Below, in pieces: positions 33,001 through 39,826 of a stretch of 39,834 nt of DNA; positions within the stretch are counted from its first letter, which is position 1, and every line of letters starts with the position of its first letter. The notes beneath the pieces were generated by a model. That model was not told where the DNA came from. It was given only the letters and a program-made list of their open reading frames with translations, and did not search any database. The translations under genes were made by a program, and so were the position numbers. Origin of the DNA: an uncultured Bacteroidota bacterium (lineage in GTDB: Bacteria; Bacteroidota; Bacteroidia; Chitinophagales; Chitinophagaceae); contig CAIRES010000055.1 in assembly GCA_903877645.1 (NCBI GenBank), positions 1 through 39,834 of the forward strand, in the 5' to 3' direction.

Positions 33001-35982
33001 GTAAACCCCATTAGTCCGGTAACAGGGGCTACAGGGATATGTGTAGGAAATACAACGACATTGAGTGATGCCACCACGGGTGGCAGATGGAGTGGCTCAG
33101 GAACGGGAACCATTGGCAGCAGCAGCGGCATAGTAAATGGCTCCAGTGCAGGCGTGGTGCATGTTACTTATACAACCACAGCGGGTTGCATAGCCAATTA
33201 TGTGGTAACTGTGAATACAACACCATCGGCCATAGGGGGCATACTGCATGTGTGTGTAGGCAATACAACCAACCTGAGCAATACAGCGGGTGGAGGTGTA
33301 TGGACTGTAGGGGGGAGTGCCGGCAGTATAGGAAGCGCAAGTGGGGTGGTGACAGGTGTGAGTGCAGGTACTGTGCCCATTACCTATTCATTGGGCAGCG
33401 GATGCACCGTAAGTGCAGTAGTGACAGTGAACCCGGCAGCCCCGGCAATAACCGGTACTATGAATGTATGCGTAGGCAGAACAACAACCCTGGGTGCAGG
33501 CAGTGGCGGCCTGTGGACAGCAAGCGGCACCGGCACAGTAAGCAGCACCGGCGGCGTGGTAACGGGTATAACGGCAGGGGTAGCGATGGTTAGCTATACC
33601 TCCATGCCGGGTTGCTTGTCGACGGCGGCAGTAACAGTGAATCCATTGCCGGATGCCATCACCGGTGCAGCAACGGTCTGCTCCGGACTAACAACGACGT
33701 TGATTGATGCCACTACCGGCGGCGTATGGACCGCGGGTGGCGGCACGATAACTATAGAAGGGAGTACCGGTATCGTTACCGGCGTGAGCATCGGACCGGG
33801 TACGGTAGTGTATACCTTGCCTACCGGGTGTACGATCAATACAAGTATTTATGTAAATGATGCACCGCCGGGAATAACCGGATCGACGGTGATCTGTATT
33901 GGATCGGGCACAGTACTCAGCGATGCGGCATCGGGTGGCGCATGGAGCAGTCCTGATGGGGTAGGTGTCATTACGTTAGGTTCAACAGGAGCCGTAACAG
34001 GGATTGGACTCGGCGTGGCCACCATCAGCTATACTATAGGCGGGTGTGCGGCAGTCACGGTTTTGACTGTAAATTCTTTGCCTACAGCAATTACAGGCAA
34101 TAATCATTTATGTGTGGGTGGTACAGATACACTATCAGATGCCGGTGGCGGGAGTTGGAGCAGCAGTAACGCACTGGTAGCGACAGTAGGTTCTACAAAT
34201 GGAGTAGTGGCTGGTATCATACCAGGAACCGTGAATGTTATCTATTCATTGGGTGTGGGCTGTACGGTAAATAAGGCATTGACCGTGAATCCAACACCTG
34301 CGAGTATCACAGGATCATCCACGCTTTGCGCAGGAAGTACGGTAACCTTGCATGATGGGACTACCGACGGTGTGTGGAGCAGTTCTTCAGGGGCAGCAGC
34401 AGCAGGCAGTAGCAGTGGTGTGGTAACAGGTGTATCAGGCGGCACGGTGGATATCAGCTATACCTCGACAAGCACGGGCTGTGCATCGGTATATCCTGTG
34501 GCGGTAATACAGGTGCCTGCGATAATAGGCTCTACCCATATCTGTGCGTGGGGTAGTACGATGATGGTGAGTGACTCACTCGCAGGTGGCAGCTTTACGA
34601 GTACACTGGTAACGGTATCTGATTCGGGGTTGGTGCTTTCTTATGCACCGGGGACGGCTACTATTACTTATACAGAAAGTCACGGCTGCTTTGTGGTGGC
34701 TAACATAACGGTGAACCCATTGCCGGGGGATATATTGGGTAGCCACGGTATATGTGTAGGTGCGAGTACCACACTCAGCGATACCTCTGTCGGTGGTGTG
34801 TGGAGTGTTGCTAGCGGTGGAGCAGGCACGATCAGCACTGCGGGTGTGTTTGATGGATTAACTATGGGTGTTGCTAACATCAGTTATACCACCGGCAGGT
34901 ACGGTTGTTCGCAGAGTATGACGATAACTGTTGATGCAGCACCAACCAGTGCAGGGACGATCACAGGCAGCAGCAATGTGTGTGCGGGCAGCACTATCAC
35001 GCTTAGTGATGCGACTGCGGGTGGTGTGTGGAGCGCTGCATCAGCTACAGTGGGCAGTAGCAGCGGTACAGTGAGTGCGACAAGTGCGGGTGTGGCTACG
35101 ATAGATTATACGGTATCGAATCATTGCGGCTCGATAGCAGCAACCAAGACAGTGACGGTGAATGCAGATGTGGTGCCGACTATCAGTATCAGCACGGCAC
35201 ATGATACGGTTTGTGCGGGTACAACAGCAAGCTTTACTTCGGTCATCACCAACGGCGGATCTACACCGGGCTATCAATGGCAGGTGAATGGTGTTACGAT
35301 AGCCGGCGCATCGGGAAGCACATACAGCTATACCCCTGTAAATGGCGATGTCGTAAAAGGAACACTTACCAGCAATGCAAATTGTGCTGTGCCAGCAAGT
35401 GTGGTGAGCAATTCGATAACCATGACTGTTGATCCGCAGCTGATACCCGTGGTGGCGATAACTGCTGCGCCAACAGGTCCAATACTGACAGGAGCTACAA
35501 AGACATTTACAGTTATAGTTACTAATGGTGGCACTCCTACGTATCAGTGGATGCTGGATGGGGCGGCGATACCGGGAGCTACTGATGCCACTTATACTGC
35601 CAGTAACTTTAATGATGGAGATAGTGTGTATTGTGTGGTGATGAGTGGTGGCATGTGTGGTGGGAATGTAGGGCTTTCGAATGTTGTTGGAGTGGTGGTT
35701 GTTGATAATGCGGGGGTTCCGTTCGACAAACTCACGATGACAAATAGGGAGGTGTTGCCGAATCCGGCGCACGGCTTTATGGTGGTGACCAATTCAAAGG
35801 GATGCGAGGTGGTGATCTGTGATATGCTTGGTAAGGTGTTATATAGGGGCGATATGGTTTCGGATGAGCAGCGGGTGGATATTAGCGGGTTAGCCAATGG
35901 GGTATATTTGGTGCGAGTATCAAACCCGGCCCTAAAGGGAGGTGTTGCGTATATCACGAGAAAATTGGTGAAGGCTCAATAG
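30013..35982 (+). CDS. Giant T9SS-exported protein: NHL propeller, cadherin-like domain, 17 Ig-like repeats
   Basis: The 1989-aa protein starts with an unusually long basic n-region (about 31 residues) before the hydrophobic core IILSISFLLFFCANSAQ. Residues 50-395 form six NHL-type blades (VAGDGTxxxxGDGGPATAA, GNLYVTDISNYAIRKID and variants), probably a beta-propeller. Residues 395-500 resemble a cadherin-like or Ig-like linker (YTPATGYVGNDSFKITVTDG). Seventeen repeats of about 72 residues follow, each with two Cys, then two Ig-like domains (YQWQVNGV, YQWMLDGA) and a sorting domain (VLPNPAHGFMVVTN, CDMLGKVLYRG, LANGVYLVRVSN). A short palindromic repeat interrupts the sorting domain. The repeats match those of the giants at 5408 and 11629. 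A binding or adhesive role is inferred. Downstream, no terminator is evident. Confidence 0.84.
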   Translation: MRIARFLVGVVCPARTGESPRKKRETRRGQKRIILSISFLLFFCANSAQTMMITTVAGDGTAIPGYTGDGGPATAAKFNSVGGIAFDKKGNLYVTDISNYAIRKIDASGVVSTFAGGIYGFGGDGGPATAAALSQPYDVCVDAFGSLYISDPGVNRMRRVDTTGVITTVAGGGSSFPDGVPATNAQLSTINGVATDGAGNLYICLIGGTYGPRICKVNTLGIISVVAGNGFPSSGGYGDGGAATAAGFGRPEKIAIDGSGNLFIADYWDYRIRKVNTFGTISTIAGTSVAGFAGDGGAATASQIVPYSVAVDRIGNIYIGDGGNFRVRKIDTMGIISSIAGNGSICTSGACGDGGLALSANMSTFYVGLDTEGNVYIGDLYADRVRKLLPNGNLPPHFSSHSLSYSVCENSAPDSVNTLLAIRDTDIGQTETWSVLTAPLHGAATGGTGVSTGGALTPTGICYTPATGYVGNDSFKITVTDGFAADTTEVHITVAGYTAPIGGTLHACVGAATTLSDIVPGGTWSAATSGAGTVSTGGTVAGISAGTVTISYNVTMSCGTVHITAIVTVNPLPAAISGRDSVCPGATITESEGSLGTWATTSPAITVAGAGVVTGVTTGTGIITFTLPTGCTTTKIITVNTQPAAITGAGSICAGSSLSLTEGGGGVWSASGVAVVGSTSTPTTGIITGLSGGVATISYTLLSNSCYRTAAITVNPTPVISGAGTLCRGSTTTLSGSTGGTWVSGSTGVATVVSSTGLVTGVDTGVAMITFTSAAGCSATTAVTVSPAPMTITGAGTVCSGITDTLGNIIGGGLWSSTYTTVSVGSLNGVVTGVSAGSAVITYSLGSSCTVTKTVTVLSSPVAIALGTSTVCSGSTITLTDATIGGTWSITPLTTGTISSGGVVRGITAGTAYVAYSHGGCTVYDTITVNPTPAPIGGTSTVCQGSSLLLTESGGGVWSSSGAATVGSTGIVTGVSAGTAVITYSIGSCAVNKSITVNPISPVTGATGICVGNTTTLSDATTGGRWSGSGTGTIGSSSGIVNGSSAGVVHVTYTTTAGCIANYVVTVNTTPSAIGGILHVCVGNTTNLSNTAGGGVWTVGGSAGSIGSASGVVTGVSAGTVPITYSLGSGCTVSAVVTVNPAAPAITGTMNVCVGRTTTLGAGSGGLWTASGTGTVSSTGGVVTGITAGVAMVSYTSMPGCLSTAAVTVNPLPDAITGAATVCSGLTTTLIDATTGGVWTAGGGTITIEGSTGIVTGVSIGPGTVVYTLPTGCTINTSIYVNDAPPGITGSTVICIGSGTVLSDAASGGAWSSPDGVGVITLGSTGAVTGIGLGVATISYTIGGCAAVTVLTVNSLPTAITGNNHLCVGGTDTLSDAGGGSWSSSNALVATVGSTNGVVAGIIPGTVNVIYSLGVGCTVNKALTVNPTPASITGSSTLCAGSTVTLHDGTTDGVWSSSSGAAAAGSSSGVVTGVSGGTVDISYTSTSTGCASVYPVAVIQVPAIIGSTHICAWGSTMMVSDSLAGGSFTSTLVTVSDSGLVLSYAPGTATITYTESHGCFVVANITVNPLPGDILGSHGICVGASTTLSDTSVGGVWSVASGGAGTISTAGVFDGLTMGVANISYTTGRYGCSQSMTITVDAAPTSAGTITGSSNVCAGSTITLSDATAGGVWSAASATVGSSSGTVSATSAGVATIDYTVSNHCGSIAATKTVTVNADVVPTISISTAHDTVCAGTTASFTSVITNGGSTPGYQWQVNGVTIAGASGSTYSYTPVNGDVVKGTLTSNANCAVPASVVSNSITMTVDPQLIPVVAITAAPTGPILTGATKTFTVIVTNGGTPTYQWMLDGAAIPGATDATYTASNFNDGDSVYCVVMSGGMCGGNVGLSNVVGVVVVDNAGVPFDKLTMTNREVLPNPAHGFMVVTNSKGCEVVICDMLGKVLYRGDMVSDEQRVDISGLANGVYLVRVSNPALKGGVAYITRKLVKAQ
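30059..30096 (+). repeat. GC-rich palindrome inside the 5' coding end of the 1989-aa gene
   Basis: CCGGTGAGTCCCCGC pairs with GCGGGAGACTCGCCGG with one bulged A and one wobble, around GGAAGAA. It encodes most of the abnormal n-region (ARTGESPRKKRETRR) of the signal peptide. It resembles mobile palindromic elements and may be an insertion, or it may fold in the mRNA near the start codon and affect translation. Confidence 0.7.
31504..35172 (+). repeat. Array of 17 Ig-like repeat units in the 1989-aa protein
   Basis: This is the same repeat type as in the two minus-strand giants, with VCxG and GC cysteines, GGVWSSS and TVNPTP. Unit 15 is a divergent CAWG type (HICAWGSTMMV, SFTSTLVTV, YAPGTATITYT) matching unit 14 of the 2018-aa protein at nearly the same distance from the end. 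Boundaries are approximate. Confidence 0.85.
35922..35948 (+). repeat. Short palindromic dispersed repeat, copy 3, inside coding sequence
   Basis: The core CCCGGCCCTAAAGGGAGGTG matches the intergenic copies at 2290-2315 and 4197-4222. Here it is read in frame as NPALKGGVA, between VYLVRVS and YITRKLVKAQ of the sorting domain. Sorting domains at this point normally run straight from the V-x-V strand into a short turn and a TRKLVK strand. Confidence 0.75.
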
Positions 35983-36065
35983 TAGCAATAGCTTGAACGG
36001 TGCTATCGCCACTAAAGCTTAGGAACGATGACGAAATAAAGTAATGAAGCTTGGACAATATTTTT

Positions 36066-37154
36066 TTACATCTTCACCCATTCATCCACCACACTTTTAT
36101 AAAACCCAAAAGCCCCATCCACTAGCAACGCATGAAAAGGAAAATCCTCTGCTGTAGCTAATGACCGGGCGAGGTCAAATTTTTTTTGCTGCGCACAGTA
36201 AAAAACACCCTGCTCATGCAGGTATCGCCCCAGGTAGGCTTGCTCAGTTTGCCCCGGTGTGGGTATCACTATAGCTTTTTTGCCAAGTGCGGCAAGGTCC
36301 ATGAGTGTTGAATAACCGCTGCGGCAGATGACCATACCTGCACCTTGCAGTAAGGGTAATAATGCATCGCCCGCCAGTTGCTGATGGTAGGTGATGTGCG
36401 GTGGTATATGTGCCGGAACATCCGCATTTATGCTCCCTTCAACAAATACAACCTCGCGGCCCAATGCACAGGCTTGCTGCCACAGCAGCCGGGAAAGCTG
36501 CCCGCGCTGCGGCTCCGGCCCTGAGAGCAGGATGAGGATAGTATCGGTCTCTTTACCCACTGCCTTGCCTGCAAAGCGGGACAGTAAACCCATGTACAGC
36601 CCATTGCCCGGCAGCGCATGGGGGTGGGATAGCTTGCCGCCGAGGTTGGGTGTGCCCGGCGTATCCACTACCCACGTGGCGCCAAACCGAGCCAGGTAGC
36701 GGTAGTGCAGCTTTTGCACAGTACGGTCGGCCTGCTGCCCAAAGCCTGTCTGTATCTGCAATTGGTGCGTCATGATCACCGAGGGCAGGGTATCGTGGTA
36801 CAGCCCATACCGGTTATCTGAGATGATGCCGTCTATGCGGTGCTGTTTTACTGTTTGCTTCAGCCATTGGTGTTCTCTTGCTATGGTGCGCAAAATGCCG
36901 GGCATCTGCCAAAGCAGCCCCGCCTGCGCATACTTATTGAGGCGACTGTAGGTGATATTGTATCCCTCCAGGTCAATAATTTCTATGGGCCCAAAGGTTT
37001 TTTCTATAAATACCCGCTGCCAGGGGTTGCACGCCACTACTGGGATATGGCCACAGGCCTGCAAATAGGCGATCACGGGCACACAGCGGGCGGTATGCCC
37101 CAGCCCCCAGTCGAGCGGGGCCACTAAAATTCGCCTGTGTGTTGTTGTGAACAA
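36066..37154 (-). CDS. MurG-like (GT-B fold) glycosyltransferase
   Basis: The 362-aa protein resembles Bacteroidota glycosyltransferase-28/MurG-type enzymes. The N-terminal half has RILVAPLDWGLGHTARCVPVI (a G-x-G-H glycine loop in the acceptor domain). The C-terminal half has ILILLSGPEPQRG and the donor-site segment MVICRSGYSTLMDLAALGKKAIVIPTPGQTEQAYLGRYL near residues 273-311, which would bind a UDP-sugar. The DNRYGLYH motif near residue 112 is also typical of this group. It has no signal peptide and probably acts at the inner face of the cytoplasmic membrane on a glycolipid or cell-wall precursor. The specific reaction is unknown. Its 5' end is 27 bases from a divergent small lipoprotein gene. 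Confidence 0.78.
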   Translation of the reverse strand: MFTTTHRRILVAPLDWGLGHTARCVPVIAYLQACGHIPVVACNPWQRVFIEKTFGPIEIIDLEGYNITYSRLNKYAQAGLLWQMPGILRTIAREHQWLKQTVKQHRIDGIISDNRYGLYHDTLPSVIMTHQLQIQTGFGQQADRTVQKLHYRYLARFGATWVVDTPGTPNLGGKLSHPHALPGNGLYMGLLSRFAGKAVGKETDTILILLSGPEPQRGQLSRLLWQQACALGREVVFVEGSINADVPAHIPPHITYHQQLAGDALLPLLQGAGMVICRSGYSTLMDLAALGKKAIVIPTPGQTEQAYLGRYLHEQGVFYCAQQKKFDLARSLATAEDFPFHALLVDGAFGFYKSVVDEWVKM

Positions 37155-37181
37155 TAATCCTTATTTTTACAAAAGTATATT

Positions 37182-37337
37182 ATGAAAAGAACAATCAGCC
37201 GTAAGGCCATCATTTATATCATCTGTGCGGGTATCATAGGTATTGGCGCTACAGGCTGCCGCAGCAAAAAATGTGGTTGCGGCCACGACATAAACGGCGT
37301 GTACAAGCCAGTAAAGCACAATAAGTGGAGATACTGA
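37182..37337 (+). CDS. Small cysteine-rich lipoprotein (51 aa)
   Basis: The 51-aa frame reads MKRTISRKAIIYIICAGIIG as a hydrophobic signal, then the lipobox IGATGC (Cys at residue 26). A short mature part follows (RSKKCGCGHDINGVYKPVKHNKWRY). After processing, only 26 residues remain, with three Cys including a CGC, and two His. Such a cluster could bind a metal ion, or be a small surface tag. I cannot name the family. It has a candidate promoter: TATTTTTA at 37162-37169 with TTG at 37142-37144, 17 bases apart. The start is the only possible ATG. It is divergent from the glycosyltransferase gene. Confidence 0.62.
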   Translation: MKRTISRKAIIYIICAGIIGIGATGCRSKKCGCGHDINGVYKPVKHNKWRY

Positions 37338-37383
37338 CCGTGGTATAGTTATTATGTTGTTTAACCGGTAAAAACAACCCTAT

Positions 37384-37623
37384 ATGGAACACGCAAACAA
37401 GGACTGGATGCACTATGTGAAGAACATTATCGCTGCCGATGTGCCGTCTGCCGTATTCCTGGCCTCTTACCTGCGTTATACCGGAATCAGCCGCCACGAC
37501 ACTGCCAGCCTCGAGATCATAGACCTGCAGAAATACAAGGTCATCAGCGATCCCGCTAAAGTGAGGAAGTCGCTCAACAGCCACAACATGGCCCCTTTTA
37601 TTTTCATTGTCGGTAAAAATTAG
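37384..37623 (+). CDS. Small hypothetical protein (79 aa)
   Basis: The 79-aa protein is not recognised. It has no signal peptide. The sequence is of mixed helix and strand, with a helical N-terminal half (DWMHYVKNIIAADVPSAVFLASYLRYTGIS) and a strand-like end (EIIDLQKYKVISD, APFIFIVGKN). The Asp and Lys distribution looks like that of a cytosolic protein. It starts 46 bases after the small lipoprotein gene on the same strand and may share its transcript. It could be a genuine conserved gene or a chance ORF; a normal-looking start (ATATGGAACACGC) and low rare-codon use favour a real gene. Confidence is moderate. Confidence 0.5.
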   Translation: MEHANKDWMHYVKNIIAADVPSAVFLASYLRYTGISRHDTASLEIIDLQKYKVISDPAKVRKSLNSHNMAPFIFIVGKN

Positions 37624-37699
37624 ACTGCTATCTCTATTTTACAACAATCAGGTGCGTCCCTCCAGGCAACATTCAGTGCTGATTTGGTGTTATGCAAGG

Positions 37700-37808
37700 C
37701 CACCACATAGCTCATAGAGCACATAGACTATGTGGTCTGAACTTAATATGCTTTAAGTACACATGGGTTTTTGCTCCTTCCTATATGCTCTATGTGCCTA
37801 TGTGGTGG
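37700..37808. repeat. Imperfect long inverted repeat
   Basis: CCACCACATAG...CTCATAGAGCACATAG (37700-37726) and its near reverse complement at 37781-37808 (24 of 28 positions match) are separated by 54 bases. It lies in the 396-bp gene-free stretch before the ferritin-like genes. It may be a dispersed palindromic element; no gene is seen in this stretch apart from the promoter and attenuator described separately. Confidence 0.6.
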
Positions 37809-37882
37809 AAAATATCGCGCATATACGTATAACTATTGCATATTTTGTTTTCCGGCCTCACTACACAACTTTTTTTTACTTA

Positions 37883-37890
37883 TATTTTTG
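37883..37890 (+). promoter_or_regulatory. Possible -7 element upstream of the ferritin-like gene pair
   Basis: TATTTTTG fits TAnnTTTG. No TTG lies at the expected spacing. Transcription from here would run through a hairpin terminator before reaching the first ferritin-like gene. Confidence 0.35.
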
Positions 37891-37922
37891 GGTGCAAAGT
37901 TTTCTGAATAACTTTAGGGCAT

Positions 37923-37954
37923 AAGGAAATGTTGCTTTGCGGCATCCTTTTTTT
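37923..37954 (+). terminator. Leader terminator before the ferritin-like genes
   Basis: AAGG-aa-ATGTTGC pairs with GCGGCAT-CCTT around TTT (11 pairs, two of them wobble, and an AA bulge), followed by a run of seven T. It is 65 bases upstream of the ATG at 38020 and downstream of a possible promoter, as in an attenuator. It could instead terminate the transcript of the small gene ending at 37623. Confidence 0.5.
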
Positions 37955-38019
37955 AACTTTAGGGCCGGTAGGGGCATTTTGTATTTGCTGCTACCCTTAA
38001 AAACTTTTAAACAGAGCGT

Positions 38020-38703
38020 ATGAAATTAATGATCGCACCTGAAGATCAGCAGGTGATAGAACCGGGTTATGATGTGTCGCGGCGCCGTTTTTTTCAGTTG
38101 GCCGGGGGCATGGCCGGTGCAGGTCTTTTCCTGGCCGCATGCAAAGGGTCTAAACCTACGGATACGTATATTGGCAGCGAAGATTTCGCCCTGCTCAATT
38201 TTATCTACATCCTTCAGCAGCTCGAAGCCGATTTTTATACGCAGGCAGTAGCCACCCCCAATCTCGCACTCACTGCTGATGAGCTCCTGCTGCTGACCGA
38301 TGTGCGCGACCAGGAAATTGCACACAAAGAATTTCTGCAGACATTGCTGGCAAAAAGCGCAGTAGGCGCCATATCTCCCAATTTTTCTTCTGTAACCTTT
38401 ATCGACCGTACCAGCGTACTCACATTCGCGGCTATGCTGGAGGACCTGGTGCTATCAGGTATTATCGCAGCCACCACTTATTTTGAGAACCAGGCCTATG
38501 CGGTGGAGTTTGCCAAAATGGCTACCGTAGAGGCGCGCCACTCTGCTTACTTCCGCGATATACTCAACTATAATTCCTTTGCCGACAGCACTGTTATCGA
38601 CAGTAATGGCCTCAACATGGCTGCTGTGTCGCCACGCACAGTACTGGCCACTGCCGAGAATTATATTTTCACGCACTACGATTCTTCGAAATTACCAGGT
38701 TGA
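38020..38703 (+). CDS. Tat-exported ferritin-like domain lipoprotein
   Basis: The 227-aa protein has a twin-arginine signal (SRRRFFQLAGGMAGAGLFLAAC, residues 20-41) that also ends in a lipobox, so it is exported folded and then lipidated. The mature part is a four-helix ferritin-like fold of the Ferritin_2 type. Candidate di-iron ligands are Glu in ILQQLEADFYT (about residue 69), E-x-x-H in DQEIAHKEFLQ (about 103-106), Glu in AMLEDLVLSG, and E-x-x-H in TVEARHSAYF (about 175-178). Such proteins may handle iron or peroxide in the periplasm; the reaction is not known here. It is followed after 53 bases by a second ferritin-like gene. Confidence 0.85.
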   Translation: MKLMIAPEDQQVIEPGYDVSRRRFFQLAGGMAGAGLFLAACKGSKPTDTYIGSEDFALLNFIYILQQLEADFYTQAVATPNLALTADELLLLTDVRDQEIAHKEFLQTLLAKSAVGAISPNFSSVTFIDRTSVLTFAAMLEDLVLSGIIAATTYFENQAYAVEFAKMATVEARHSAYFRDILNYNSFADSTVIDSNGLNMAAVSPRTVLATAENYIFTHYDSSKLPG

Positions 38704-38756
38704 TCAACTCATTATTCCCGCATCTTTTATACGGTGCACCACATAAATAACAGGTC

Positions 38757-39626
38757 ATGAATTTTAAAAATATTCTGCAGCAGATCGAGAAAACAGACCA
38801 GGAGGTTTACGAGCGTCTTAGCGGCCGCAGGCACATCCTCAAAAGTTTTGGTTCCAAGGTGGCTGTTGCCGCTTTGCCACTGGCCATCGGCTCTATGTTC
38901 AAAAAAGCTTATGGCCGCACCACAGATGTGGTGGTGGATGCCCTCAACTTCGCGCTGGAGCTCGAATACCTCGAATATGCTTTCTACCATACCGCCAACA
39001 GGACCGGTAACCTGATACCTACTGCAGACCAACCGGGCTTTGCTACCATTGAGGCGCATGAGCTGGCTCACGTTGCTTTCCTGAATGCTACAATCACAGC
39101 CATGGGCGCTACGCCGTTTGTGCCTAATCATTTTACCGATCCTACTACTTCAGGCTCATTTGTACCTGCTGCTTACGACTTTACAGGCGGCGGCACTTAC
39201 TCTACTGTTTTTGATAACTACCCCACATTCCTCATACTTGCTGAGGTGCTGGAAGATACCGGCGTGCGTGCATACGGAGGCCAGATGTCTACTTTCTCCG
39301 GCAATTCACTGCTTATACAGGCGCAGCAGATAGCAACAGTTGAAGCACGCCACGCAGCACACGTCCGCCTCATCAGGCGCAATGCAGGCGCTGCCGAACT
39401 GCCCGCACCATGGATCACCAATAATATTCCGCCTACTACAGGTACACAGGCCAATTACCTGGGCGAAGACAATGTGATACAGTCTGTAGGTGCAACCAGT
39501 GTCAACATCACCACACTTGCCGATGGCAAAAGCACAGTGCCGCAGCATAGCGCTACAGCAGCATTTGATGAGCCATTGGATATGGGTACTGTAAGAACCC
39601 TCATATCGCCATTTGAACGTCCTTAA
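38757..39626 (+). CDS. Second ferritin-like domain protein, probable Tat substrate
   Basis: The 289-aa protein has a Tat-like N-terminus (GRRHILKSFGSKVAVAALPLAIGSM, residues 23-47) with no lipobox. The ferritin-like domain follows, with ligand candidates in LNFALELEYLEYAFYHTAN (about residues 63-81), EAHELAHVAFLNATI (E-x-x-H, about 99-102), LAEVLEDTGVRAYGG and VEARHAAHVR (E-x-x-H, about 195-198). Residues 210-289 form a Thr/Ser/Pro-rich tail (PPTTGTQANYLGEDNVIQ) with no known domain. The two ferritin-like genes are co-directional and 53 bases apart, probably in one operon, and may form a hetero-oligomer. A perfect 18-bp terminator lies just beyond the stop. Confidence 0.85.
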   Translation: MNFKNILQQIEKTDQEVYERLSGRRHILKSFGSKVAVAALPLAIGSMFKKAYGRTTDVVVDALNFALELEYLEYAFYHTANRTGNLIPTADQPGFATIEAHELAHVAFLNATITAMGATPFVPNHFTDPTTSGSFVPAAYDFTGGGTYSTVFDNYPTFLILAEVLEDTGVRAYGGQMSTFSGNSLLIQAQQIATVEARHAAHVRLIRRNAGAAELPAPWITNNIPPTTGTQANYLGEDNVIQSVGATSVNITTLADGKSTVPQHSATAAFDEPLDMGTVRTLISPFERP

Positions 39627-39650
39627 GTTATTGCTCCCGTTTGGGGAGAG

Positions 39651-39693
39651 GTAAAATAATAAAACCCGCTCATCGCGGGTTTTATTATTTTAT
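39651..39693. terminator. Intrinsic terminator of the ferritin-like operon
   Basis: AAAATAATAAAACCCGC (and one more base each side) pairs with GCGGGTTTTATTATTTT around TCATC, giving about 18 pairs. A T-rich end on both strands makes it effective in either direction. The right inverted repeat begins one base after it. Confidence 0.88.
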
Positions 39694-39694
39694 A

Positions 39695-39826
39695 GACAAT
39701 GTGGTCAAAAATAGTTGGTAAAAATTAAGTGAAAGCTATACTGGAAAAGGGTTTCAATTGTGTAAATTGAAACCCTTTTCAATTTTTATATATGGCATTC
39801 AAAAAAGGTGTTGGGCTTGTGGATTT
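39695..39826. repeat. Right copy of the 132-bp perfect inverted repeat
   Basis: This is the exact reverse complement of positions 1-132. It begins one base after the terminator of the ferritin-like genes. Eight further bases (AATGACTG) follow to the window end, so together 140 bases of element-like sequence lie at the right edge. No coding region is seen. Confidence 0.95.
39744..39780 (+). terminator. Hairpin terminator within the right repeat
   Basis: This is the same 16-bp hairpin as at 47-83, read on the plus strand and followed by AATTTTTAT. It would back up the terminator at 39651-39693. Confidence 0.6.

Noticed and set aside
35041..35772. A 243-codon minus-strand ORF opposite the C-terminal part of the 1989-aa giant
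   Set aside because: It is antisense to coding sequence, with an unstructured His/Arg/Ser-rich composition.
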